From Cochliopodium minus (lineage: Eukaryota > Discosea > Himatismenida > Cochliopodiidae), in NCBI GenBank assembly GCA_024220525.1, contig JAMYWO010000296.1, forward strand, positions 1 through 46,185: a stretch of 46,185 nt of DNA. Direction: 5' to 3'. Shown here in pieces: positions 22,971 to 33,429 of the stretch. A model generated the notes under the pieces. The model did no database searches. It was not told the DNA's origin and worked only from the letters and a program-made list of their open reading frames with translations. The position numbers and the translations under genes were made by a program. Every line of letters starts with the position of its first letter. The stretch's first letter is position 1.

Positions 22971-25900
22971 CAAAAATAAAAATAAAAAAAAAGAAATATC
23001 AACAATAATAAAAAAGTGAATGAAGTAAATATTTAAATTTATAATTATTATAATTATAATTAATAAAAAATGAAAGAAAGAAATTTAATAAATCGTAAAT
23101 AGATGTAAAAATTCTCAAACAAATAGAATTAAAATAATTAAAAATAAAACAAAACAAAAAAAAAAGTAAGCAATTAAAATAATTAAAAAAAGATGAGGAA
23201 AAGAAGCAAAGTATAATGAAGAAAGAATAAAAAAGAGAAACCTGAAGGAGAGGGAAAGAAAGTTTTTTATTAGAAATGGCATGGTGAAGGGGAGTTTGAA
23301 GAAGAGAGTTGAGATTATTGGGAGAAGAACCATTGAGAAGAGACAATTTGATGCTTTCTAAATCCCCTTCCATCACCAAGGTGTGTAATGATTTTCGTGT
23401 ATTTTCTTTTCCTTCCCCTGACAATGAAAACCCTGTAGAATGATGAAGTGAAAAAAAATTACTATTATGCAATGACCCACTCTTTCTCCCTTTACTATTA
23501 TTGTTGTATCCCCCGTTACTATCATTACTTCCATTACTTCCATTACTTCCATTAGTATCATGATGTAGTTCATTGTTAGAGTGACTGTGGGAAGGATGAT
23601 GATGGGGGAGGTAGGAATTGCTATTACGAAGATGACTATTAGAATTGTAGAGGAAAATTTTTCCATCATTGGAAATTCCACAAAAGAAAGTATGAGAAAG
23701 GGAAGAGAGGAAACGAAGTGAATAAGGATTTTCTTGTTCGACGAAAGCAAGAAAAGAAGAATCCCATTTGTATATCACATTTTTCTCTGTCATTCCGTAT
23801 AATGAAGAATCTTCTTTTCCACTTGTTATTTGAATGAAACTGGGTGCCATTATCATTCTCCACCCTTCTCCCTCTCCTTCTCTCTTTCTCCTTTTTTCTC
23901 CTTTCCCACTTTCACTTCCTTCCACTCCTTCTTCTTCCTTATATGTTGGTAATTCTTCTTCCTCTTCTTCTTTATTGTCTTCATTATTTTTATTATCTTT
24001 ATTATCCTCTTTATTTTTATTGTCTTCATTATTGTCTTTATTATTTTTATTATCTTTATTATCTTTATTATTTTTATTATCTTTATTATCTTTGTTATCT
24101 TTGTTATCTTTGTTATTTTCATTTCCTTTATTATCTTTATTCATAGTGGAAAGGAGAGAAGAGAGTTGTTTATAACTTTGTAGATCATAGTTGTCATCAC
24201 GTTCAAAGAGATTACCTTTGTAATCCAAACAATAAACTTTTCCACTTCTCGTCACTTCTATTTCCACCATGTTTCCTCCTTTTTCTTTCCATTTCCATTC
24301 TAGTTTACTATCAGAAGTAGAAGAAGAAGTAGAAGAAGTAGAAGGAGAGGAGGAAGAAGAAAGAGAGGGGACAAAATCAAAAACAACACCTTGTTTAGAA
24401 ATGGCCCATATTTTCTCTTTCCCTTTTTCTCCTCCTATACTCATTCTTTTCATCTCTTTTCCTATTTCTTCCCATTCCCTTCCTTCTTCTTTTTTCATAA
24501 TCTTTCCTTCTTTCTTTTTTTTTTTAATTTGGAATAAAAATTAAATTATTAGAAAAGTAGTAAGATTAAAAAGAAAAACAATATTTTAAATTTTTTTGCA
24601 CTTTACTAATAAAAGTTTAAAAGGTTTTTTTTTAAAAAAAAAATACAGTGATGACACAAAAGAAAGAAAGTGAAGAAGCAATGTGTTTGACGTTATGTTT
24701 GAAACTGATTTCTCTCCATAGTTTGGTATCAGCATCATAAGAGAAGAGAGATTCTTTTTTAGAAATACCATACACTCTATTCTTTCTTGAAACAGATATT
24801 TGAGAAATGTTGAATGGAGATTGTGTTATGTCTTTGTATCCTGCTACCAAGGATGCATCATTTAACACATATACTCTCCCTTCTTGACAGATCCCTGATA
24901 AATAGACATCTCTTGCAGATATAAATATTATTTTGAATGGGTTGTGAATTTCTGAAAAAAAAAGAATTCAAATGAATATTTTAATAAATTTTTTTGGGAT
25001 CAATTTTATATCCCAACATAAGATACTATATAATTGATCAATGAGATCAAAATAATCACATTGTCATTTGTATATGTTGATTATTATTGATCCAATTAAC
25101 AATCATTTTTACTAACAAATTTTCATTTTGAATCTTTCATATAACAGAAATTTACCTTCCCATTTTTCACCATTCCATTTATAAAGTGAATCATATTCAT
25201 TAATTCCCCAAATATATGTCTTACTTGCAACAGAGATTTGTTTGAATTTACCTCTATTTATGTTTTGATTGATTTGTATTCAAAGAATAAATGGTTCAAT
25301 TTTAATAAAAATTCATAATTTTTTTTTTTTACCCTGGTATTGGTTTCCATTGATTCAATTCGAAGCTGTAAATATTATAATCCTCCTTAATTCCCCAAAC
25401 AGTCCCATCTTTTCCAACAGAAATATCAATAAAATTTTCTCCAAGTTTCTCCCATGCATAATCAATCTTTGAGAATACCTCATTATTACTATTCAAACAC
25501 CAAGATCTATTTCCGCTCGAAAAATGAGATACTTTCTTTTTGCAATCAAACCAACCCTTATTATCCCAAATATGTAAAGAATCATTTGGCATAATTCCAT
25601 ATGTTCCTGATGATCCACAACTAATCTAAAAAGAGATTATATTCATTGAAAATTTTTTTGAGAGAATTTAATCTGCGCCATATAATTTGGATCAATTTTT
25701 ATATCTCAACAAAAGATACTATATAATTGATCAATGAGATCCTAATAATCATATTATCATTTGTATATGTTGATTAATATTGATCCATTAACAATCATTT
25801 TTACTAACAAATTTTCATTCCTGAATTCAAAAAATAAAAATATTTTTAAAACCTTTTTTAGTTTTTCGGGTATTAATTTCCAATTCTCTCCATTCCAGAG

Positions 25901-26099
25901 AAACACTGTTTGTTGTTCATTTATTCCCCATATTTCATTTTCATTCATCATTGAGATCTGGATTTAACATTATCAAAAAAATAAGTAAAACTTTAAAATC
26001 ATTTTGAAATACGTATTTCAATCCATTTGATGGAATCTCCCTCCAAGGAGATTGGATAAATTGATTATCGCGTTTGCTTGTGAGAATAGGGCTTTGCAT
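21512..26099 (-). CDS. Tectonin-repeat / ankyrin / PI3-kinase fusion protein, ~1,170 aa
   Basis: Eight exons, all joins in frame with GT...AG introns. The N-terminal ~620 residues hold twelve tectonin-type repeats (W...I...ISVG..G.VWGI....Y.W.), for example KQISVASKTYIWGINEYD and FIDISVGKDGTVWGIKED, enough for two six-bladed propellers. A Lys-Asp-Asn tract interrupts the tenth repeat. Ankyrin repeats follow (~aa 665-800; SSPNNLNSLLQTPLHHAIS; DSNIRDEEGKTCLHEMG). The kinase domain spans ~aa 900-1168: KIGDNTTQD (usually GDDLRQD), catalytic loop GVRDRHKDNMLI and FHIDFGYG, ending in EEKACEEVKK like class I/III PI3-kinases. Catalytic D, H, N and DFG residues are present. Tectonin propellers bind microbial surfaces or act in autophagy (TECPR1/2). 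A role tying particle recognition to phosphoinositide production is my inference. I know of no described protein with this order of domains. Confidence 0.82.
22939..23252 (-). repeat. Long A/T intron of the tectonin-PI3K gene with a (TAA)n run
   Basis: This ~314-base intron, the longest in the gene, contains a TAA/TTA trinucleotide run at its acceptor end (about 22942-22969) and mixed A/T repeats. The exon junction LLQ|MFIEHG joins two halves of the ankyrin region in frame. Nothing else is seen in it. Confidence 0.7.
23955..24135 (-). repeat. Asn-Lys-Asp coding repeat inside a tectonin repeat
   Basis: Imperfect nine-base repeats encode runs of NKD/NNKD followed by a Glu run (EEEEEE). They form a flexible loop within the tenth tectonin repeat, a position where propeller proteins tolerate insertions. 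Confidence 0.8.
24997..25127. repeat. Intronic 131-base dispersed repeat, copy A
   Basis: About 90% identical to 25689-25819 and the same length. The first 97 bases are bounded by GGATCAAT and its complement ATTGATCC, like a miniature inverted-repeat element; a further ~34 bases (ACAATCATTTTTACTAACAA) are also shared. It lies in an intron of ~200 bases, while most other introns of the gene are 55-140. Confidence 0.8.
25689..25819. repeat. Intronic 131-base dispersed repeat, copy B
   Basis: Second copy of the repeat at 24997-25127, in the ~224-base intron between the first and second tectonin exon groups of the same gene. The flanking intron sequence outside the 131 bases does not match copy A, and I see no clear target-site duplication. 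Confidence 0.8.
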
Positions 26100-26183
26100 T
26101 CCAATTTTTTTTTTTTATTCTGTGATAAAATTATATCAAAAAAACACTATTTCAAATTCTTTATTTTTTGAAAAAAAAGTATA

Positions 26184-29100
26184 TCAAAAAGATTGTGTGC
26201 TCATTATGTTGAAAGGAAGTAGAACTTGCTCTGCAAAAGTTTCCCAAGCAATAGAGCTTTTTTTGATAGCTTCAAGAGCATCATCTGGTAAAAAAACTCT
26301 AAAAGAAAGGGAATCTGTGATTTTGTTTGCTACTTTTAGGAGATGTTCCATATAACCTGCTGAAGGTAATGGGTAGATTAGATTGTTTGCTTCTTCTGTT
26401 GCCTCTTTTTTGTAATATTTTTGAAAAGATTCAATTATTTTCTCGTGAAGTTTATATTCTACAAAAAGAAAAGTCAAAACTTTGTTGAATGGATGATCTT
26501 CAGCATTTTTGTTGATTAAAACTTTTGATGGAATAAAAAATTTAAAAAAAAAAGGAAACAATTTTTTAAAGTACCCAACAAAAGTCTTTGGACTTCGTTA
26601 TGAATCATGTTGTTCCAAATGAGTTTGAAAAAAAGATCTAGACAAAGTTTGAAAGGATTAAAAGAAGGAGAAAAGATAGAAGAAATGATAGGAGCTGACT
26701 CGGATTGAAGAAGGGTGCAAATAAATTGAAGGAAACGAAAAGATTTGTTGTCTATTTTGTCATTTTTGAGAGAAGAGAGTAAAACATTATAAATTTTCTC
26801 CACAAAAGAAGGAAGAGAGAAAGAAGAGATAATGAAAGGATGAGGTGTTTGAACTCTTACTTCTCCATACATTGCTTCTTCCTCACTTGGTTTTAGTTTT
26901 AAGAAATACACTTCAAACAATTCTATGAACAAATTGTATTCTTCTCCAAACATACTTCCCATCAAAAATTCTACATTACTTTCTCCTATCAACTCTATAA
27001 ATTTGTTTGGTAGCACTCTCTTGTTCTCCAATAAATGAATCAACTAGAATTAAATTGAGAAATAAATAAAATTAAATTTGAGAAATAAATGCAATAAATA
27101 AATATGTAATGTAATTAAATGAAGAAACAAAGAAATTAATAAAAGGGGTTACAAAATTAGCCAAAATATTAACACTACTGAAATTATTATTTTCTAAAAA
27201 GTATTTAAGCTGAGAAAGAGCTTGGGTGATGGTTTCAGGGCATAAGTTTAGGAAATCAGGATCTTGGTTGACTATTTCAGTAATCAAAGAAGCGATGGGA
27301 GCATTGGACATCAATTTGATGAGATTGGTGATGATGTGTGAATTTGGCTTTTTCATTTCTACCAAAAAATCATAATACTTGCAACTCACTATTGCTGACA
27401 ATATTTGCTTGTAATAATGTAATATTGCTTTGTCCATTTCTTTTTCATTGGAACATATTTTTGAGAAAAAGATCAAATAATAAAATAAATGAAAAAAGAT
27501 CAAATAATAAAATGTAAAAAATAAAAATAAAAAATTGTAAAAATTTAAAAGTAAATAAAATATAGATAAGAGTAAATGAGAAGCTAAAAAGAAAGTAAAT
27601 GAAAAAGAAATTAAAAAGATATCTTTTTAAAAAGATAAAGAAAAAAAGGGGAGACCATCAGCGATGATAGGATCTTTTTTGAGATAGGAAAAAATGTACA
27701 AGACAAGACCTCTATCGTTGACAATGGTATCAAGAATGTCATCAAACTCTTTATTACAAATGATTTCGGAGACATAGTCTTTAACGAGAAGAAGACTGTT
27801 TTGTTCAGAACCTTCTTTTTTGGGAGAAGTGTAGACTATTTCTTCTTTTGAAAAAATGTAAAATAACATTTTTTTCACAAGTAAAGGATCTGTCACATAA
27901 TTGTACAGTTCTTCATTATCATAGTTTGATAGGGCTGTTTTCAAACTTTCTTTTGGTACACTGTTTATTATTTCCAATAATTTTGCATTTTTGAAATTAT
28001 TGGAATACACTGATATATTTGCTGGTGGTTCTTGTACTAAAAAAAAAACACAAATTATTGGTTAATTTTTGGATATAATTTAAAAAAAATTTAATCTCTT
28101 TAAAAGAAAATTGGAATAAATAAATAAAAATATTTAATAAAATAAATAAAATATATAATAAATAAACAAAAATATAATAAATAAATATAAATATATAATA
28201 AATAAAAATAAAAATGGGAATAATAAATAAATATAAATAAAAATGGGAATAATAAGAGTAATTGAAATAAAAAAACAAAAGGAATGAATGAAAAAACCTT
28301 CTTGTTCAAAAAGCATTTTTGTTTGAACGATGACATGTTGTTTTAAAGTGGCATTGAGATGTTTTTCGGAATCAGTACGCAAAAGGAGGGCAGGTTTTTT
28401 AAGAGGAGGATTAGAGAGAAGAGAAGGAGTAGGTTGAGTATTAATGTTTTGAATCAATTGTTCTTTTTTCATGTATTGTCTTTTACTTTTCATTATTCTG
28501 TTTAAATTTTGAACTTCTTCTCCTTTCAACAAATTTCCTGTTGTTGTTGCATTCATGGTATCTCCGCATTGTTGACATACTTTCGCGTTCATTACATTTA
28601 AAAATTGACATTTTTTACATTTTTTTTTGACAACTTTTTTTTTTATGATTTTTTTGACGAGTTTTGGGGATGTCCCATTTTCTCCATTACTATCACTCCC
28701 GTTCTCTGTTGTCCCTGTATTGTTCACATGAAGAGGAGGGGAGGATAGAGAAGGTGGATTGTTAACTGTCTTTGTGTTGTTACTAATAGTATTTTTGTTG
28801 TTAATATTGGTGTTAATATTGTTGTTATTGGTGTTAATATTGTTATTGTTGTTGTTAATATTATTGTTAATATTGCTGTTATTGTTGGAAGTGGGAGTAG
28901 GAGTGGAAGAAGTTGTTGTTGTTGTAGAAGAAGAGGTTTTAGTAGAAGATTTGGGAGGGGAAAGAACAAGAGTTTCGGGAACTCTTTGGGAAGAAGGAGA
29001 ATTGGTAAGGGAAGAAGAGTTGTTATTGGGATTGGTATTGGAAGTAATAGTGTTGTTATTACTTCTTACTATTTTTTCTATTTTTTTGATGCTTGAAGGA

Positions 29101-30339
29101 GAGGAGATAGAAGGACGATCACCATTAGAAGAGTTTTCTTTTTTCACTTCTTCACGCAAAGAAAGAGGGGAATCAGAAGAGTTTCTTTCAAGTAAAACAC
29201 GAGTGGGTCTCAAAGTTCCAGGTCTTACACTAGGGGCGAGAGAAACAGTACTTTTGTTTTCTTCTTTTTCTCCATTGCTTGTGGAAGAAGAAGGTGCGGT
29301 TTTATTGGTGTTCTTGGAGGGTCTTATTGTACCTGGTCTTTTCACTGTTTTTGTTTCTTCTTCTTTCTTTATGCTTTCTCTCCTCTGTGCAAAAGAAGAA
29401 GTTTCTTTTTTTGGAGGATTATTAATGTTAGTTATTTCCAAAGTATTTGTTGGATTGGGGGTAATATTAGATGTATCTGATGTATTATCATTATTTGTAT
29501 TTGTCATCTCTTTTGAAAAGGGAATTTCTTCCCTTTTTGATTCAATTATGTTTACACTACCAATGTTCTTTGAATGTTCTTTGGATGGGGTTGTTGAATT
29601 TACACTTTTCAATTGTTTTCTTGCATTTTGCAAAAAACTGGGTTTATCATCGTTTTGTTTTTGTATTCCATCACTGACTCTAATAGATTTTTGATTATTC
29701 TCATTAATTTGTTTTGCTTTTTCGAACCAATGGGGAATAAGATCATTTGGAATCAATGATTTTTCCTTGGGGCTGGGTCTTGAAGAATCTCTTCTCAAAA
29801 CGGGTCTTTCTTTCTTTTCAATTGTCTTTGGTTCTTCGATTTTTGTTACAGTCTTTTCTACTGATTTGTTTTCTTCTTCAATTTGATCATCTGAATCCAA
29901 ATTTTCGCTATCTCTATCTTCATCTTCATTGATCTCTCCAGGTATTTTATCAGAGATCTTCTTCTTTTTGGATCCCATTTTTTTGATTCTTATATTTATA
30001 ATATATGGAAAATATAAACAAAATTCAAATTTAATAAATATAGGTTTACCTTTTAGATGATATTTTCTTCTTGTTTGGATTTTTTTCTTTAATCTTTTTT
30101 GAATTCTCATCACCATCACTATTGACATCATTTTCTTCTGATATTTCTTCTTCACCATTCTCCTTTTTATGATCTTCTTCATTGGAATTGTTATTGTCAT
30201 TATCCGTTCTTTTTTTCAATACCTTTTTTTTGACCAATTTTTTAACCAATTTTTTCTTTAATGGTTTTGGTCTTTTTGTTGGCATTGAGGGACTTTCTTC
30301 CTCTATTTCATTAATATTATTCATTTGTGGTTCTTGCAT
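26184..30339 (-). CDS. PPP6R: SAPS-domain protein (PP6 phosphatase regulatory subunit) with a long zinc-finger N-terminus
   Basis: Six exons, ~1,150 residues, all joins in frame. The first ~650 residues are disordered: Lys-rich repeats (KKKLVKKLVKKK), then Ser/Thr/Asn/Pro-rich sequence with RPGT-type motifs. Near 28556-28625 lies a C-x2-C-x10-C-x2-C finger (CKKCQFLNVMNAKVCQQCGD) of RanBP2/ribbon type. The C-terminal ~490 residues form the SAPS helical repeat: AILHYYKQILSAIVSCKYYD, later LIHLLENK, and the diagnostic end NNLIYPLPSAGYMEHLLKVA, followed by an AWETFAEQVL close. SAPS proteins bind Sit4/PP6-type phosphatases and set their targets in cell-cycle and stress control. Fungal and animal family members begin near the SAPS domain, so the long finger-bearing N-terminus is unusual. 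The gene is divergent from the ZFAND1 gene, 188 bases away. Confidence 0.82.
28039..28296 (-). repeat. Long T-rich intron in the SAPS gene
   Basis: A ~258-base intron made of TTTATTATATTTATTT-like repeats, splitting the codon for EQE|VQEPPANI. Hydrophobic Phe/Tyr/Ile frames in it are by-products of the repeat. Confidence 0.7.
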
Positions 30340-30527
30340 ACGAGATTATAAATTTATATTATATAAATAATATTCAGAATTTTTTTTTTTATTTTAATGC
30401 TGCACAAAACAATATTAATACTCTCCATTCACATTGGATAGATTGTCAAAAGTATAAATGAATTCGAATTCAAATATGAAAATAAATTAAAAAAAAAAAA
30501 TAAATTGATAAAAGGTTTCTTCAAATT
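30340..30527. promoter_or_regulatory. Divergent spacer, SAPS gene / ZFAND1 gene
   Basis: 188 bases between opposed start codons. Mostly A/T; the only mixed-base segment is around 30400-30450 (GCTGCACAAAAC, CTCTCCATTCACATTGG), the likeliest place for shared promoter elements. No known site is recognised. Confidence 0.3.
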
Positions 30528-31615
30528 ATGGAATTTGATCATATTGGAAATACATGCAAAATATGCGATTTGAAAGATTTCTTGCCATTCAAGTGTGAAT
30601 CATGTCTAGATAATTTTTGCCTTGATCATAGAAGTTATGAGAAACATAAATGTAAAGGATATCTTTCAAAAGAGGTTAACATCCCGACTTTTTTGAAAAT
30701 ATATAATTCTTTTTTTAATTATATGAAGAAATCAGCTAATTTTTGTCCTTTGTGTAATCAATATATTTCTATCAAAGAAGGAGAAGATATAAATGTTATT
30801 GTTGATAGGCATATCACCGCTGGGTATTATTTTATTTTAAATATTAAAATAATAAATAAATTTTAATGAATTTATCATTTTAATTTATTTCAAATTTTTA
30901 GATGCCCTCAACAAACAAAAACAAACAACAAATGTCAAATTAGGGGATGTACAGAAGTATCGAATTTATCATTTGAATGTGATAAATGCAGAAAAACATT
31001 TTGTGTACAACATAGATTGGAAATGAACCACAAATGTTCTTCAACCAATAAAAATACAACTAGTGACAACAATAACAACAATGGTAATGCGTTGATGAAA
31101 CAAATAGAAATGATAAGAAATAAGTTTAAAAGTAAAGGAGATCCTAACAAAATTAGACAAATCAATTTGATGAAAATGAAAATGAAAGCGGAGGGAAACG
31201 AAAATCTTTCTGTTGAAAAAAGATTTTATTTGGAAGGTTTTTCTTTTATTTTTTTTCTTTTTATTTTTTTTGAAAAAAGTTATTTCCCTTTTAAAATAGT
31301 AATCTTTCCTTTGGATCTCAACAAGCCTAGTAAATACTTTTTTTTTAACAAAGGTAAATTAAATTCCACAACGAATTCTTTAAATTTTCATTTTTTTTTA
31401 AATATTTTTTTTTGAAAATTAAAGAATCTACAATCGGAAAAATACTTGATGAAATAACCTCTAAAGCAAGAATTAAAAATAACAATAACCAAATAAACGC
31501 TCCTACATTATATTTAATTGATATCACTAGTGGGGACTCTCTCTCTTTCAGTCAAAAACTTTTCGAACTTGAAAATATAAAAAGTGGAGATCCAATCCTT
31601 CTTGAATATAAATAA
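30528..31615 (+). CDS. ZFAND1: AN1-type zinc finger protein, ZFAND1/Cuz1 orthologue
   Basis: Four exons. Two AN1 fingers: the first CKICDLKDFLPFKCESC... FCLDHRSYEKHKC, the second CQIRGCTEVSNLSFECDKC... FCVQHRLEMNHKC. A helical linker (IRQINLMKMKMKAEGNENLS) and a ubiquitin-like C-terminal domain follow (VIFPLDLNKPSKYFFF; STIGKILDEIT; LYLIDITSGDSLSFSQKLFE; DPILLEYK). This order and the LMKMKM...G...L...ER(F/I)Y link match ZFAND1. Known role: brings p97/Cdc48 and proteasomes to arsenite-induced stress granules. Start at 30528 is the first ATG before the first finger. An unusual 9-residue-plus inter-finger segment (NFCPLCNQYISIKEGE) adds two more Cys. Confidence 0.88.
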
Positions 31616-31700
31616 ATTCTCTTTCTTTAAAAAAAAAATATTAAAATCATTAATTTTGAGTTTAAATAAAATTTTATCAAATTTAATTTTTGAAAGAGAT

Positions 31701-33211
31701 TCAGTTTATAGAAGAAAATCTTATGCTTCGATCATCAAAACAAGCAACAATTTTGTCTATTTGGGGATTATAATCAAAACAAGAAACAGAAAGAGGACTG
31801 CTGAGAATGTCTCTTACTTCGTACTTTTCTTTTTCAAATTCCCACAAGGATAGCTTTCCTTCTTCAGAACTGCTTATTATCTTATCAAACCAACTTTGAA
31901 TCTGCCATATACTCCCACTGTTATTTTCATCTCTAAAGTTAGTGCAGATTGGGCTATTATCGTTTCTTCTTTCCCACATTGATATTGTTCCTAATTGTCC
32001 ACAATTATTTAAAATAAATTGAAGATAAAATGAAAAGTAAAAAAAAAAAATACCCAAAGAGGAAGAAGTAACAATCAAATCTTTTTCAGAATGGTTTGTA
32101 ACTTGTGTGAGAATTTCAGAATTAGACCCTCTAAAGTTGGAAAAAGAAAAAGAAGACTTTTCTATGATTTTGCAAACATTTTTTTGTCTAATGTCAAAAA
32201 AATTCATGCATCCAGAATTGTTTACTGAAACAAATTCATTCTCTGAAATAAACGAAACATCATTTATGCTTATTGATTTTTCTGAACTTTTTTTGTGCTC
32301 ATCTTTAATTAGAAAAATTGACAAATTAAAAAAAATGATAAAAAAAATAAAAAAAGATTTTTTTACATAAGATAGAGAAATTAGAGTTGTTGAGTTGCAT
32401 GTAAAAAATTTTCCCATCATCAGTAGAAAGGAGGAAATAAAAAAAGTCTTTATTAGAATTAAAAAAGTCATCACAAGTAACCATTGAGGTAATAGAAAGA
32501 GGGGATTTGATATTTTCATCAATGGATAAATTTATCCCCATTTTCTTTTCGATGATTAATTTGATTTCTGCTTTTTTGTTTCCTTTTGTATTTTGCAAAT
32601 TAGAAATGAGAAAGAGAAAGAGAGATCCACTATCTGTTGAAGCCAATAATTTTAATGAATCAACTTGATTTCTATTAAAGGTAATGTTGAGAGAAGAACT
32701 ATTATTTTCAATAAATAAAAGGTGATTTATTTTTTCTTTATTAGGAAGCTTATAGGAGGATAATAATCTTGGATTTTCAACAGAACTCTTATCATTTGTA
32801 TTTTTTGATAAGAATTTCCAAATTTGCAGATAATTCTCATAATCTTCATTTGTGCTCAAAGCATAAATTCCTCCTTCTCCATTTTTGCTCATTTCTTTAC
32901 TCCAACATACTGTTAAATTAAAATATTTGAGAAATTAAATGGATATCTGATTGATAATAAAGACTATTACTTGAATTTATTGATAATGATGAAAAAACAA
33001 TGGTGGGATTCTCAATAAATGTGTTATTTGAAGTATGGAATGAATTATTTTTGGATGGTGTGGTAAAAGAATCAATAAGAATTTTTTCTTGTGTGATTCC
33101 ACTCAATCTTTGGGGAGTATAATCATTTTCTTCCATATCTGAATCATCATTCTTAAAAGAATCTTCAATAACATCATAATCATCAATCTCATATAGATTC
33201 TTTTTTATCAT
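31701..33211 (-). CDS. NUP43: Nup43-like WD40 protein
   Basis: Four exons, ~440 residues; joins keep frame. An acidic N-terminal extension (~80 residues, EIDDYDVIEDSFKNDDSDME) is followed by WD40-like blades: GGIYALSTNEDYENYLQIWK, then SINDVSFISENEFVSVNNSG ending in FFDIRQK, LGTISMWERR, KIISSSEEGKLSLWEFEK, and a last blade CFDYNPQIDKIVACFDDRSI. Blade spacing, the FDIRQ and the closing short strand resemble Nup43, a member of the Nup107-160 Y complex of the nuclear pore that also works at kinetochores. Similarity is weak outside the blades, so another WD40 family is possible. The gene is divergent from the XMAP215 gene. Confidence 0.55.
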
Positions 33212-33336
33212 TTTATCCTCAAACCTTTTTTTTTTAATTTTCTTGTTAATTCATTGAATATTATAAAAGCAAGAATGAATATTTAACCCTTAAAGTGAGA
33301 CTTTTGATTAAAAAATCCAGTTTTAAAAGCTATTTC

Positions 33337-33350
33337 TTTTGGCGGCAAAA
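33337..33350. promoter_or_regulatory. E2F-like site in the Nup43-like / XMAP215 divergent spacer
   Basis: TTTTGGCGGCAAAA is a near-palindrome close to the E2F/DP consensus TTTSSCGC. It lies about 80 bases before the XMAP215 start and 126 bases before the Nup43-like start, in a spacer otherwise almost free of G and C. E2F control of mitotic genes is known in animals, plants and dictyostelids. The binding protein here is inferred. Confidence 0.45.
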
Positions 33351-33429
33351 AATTATAAAATTTTTATATTTAAAAAACAGTTTAATTTTTTGTTGTAAAA
33401 AATAAAAAAAAGAGAGATTTTAATAAATA

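Noticed and set aside
23844-24175. Leu/Ser/Tyr-rich frames on the + strand
   Set aside because: They are the antisense of the Lys-Asp-Asn coding repeat in the tectonin-PI3K gene.
28100-28336. Phe/Ile/Tyr-rich frames on the - strand
   Set aside because: They lie in a T-rich intron of the SAPS gene with clear donor and acceptor.
28759-29694. A 311-codon Leu/Val-rich frame on the + strand
   Set aside because: It is antisense to the Ser/Asn/Thr-rich coding exon of the SAPS gene; such tracts read as Leu/Val on the other strand.
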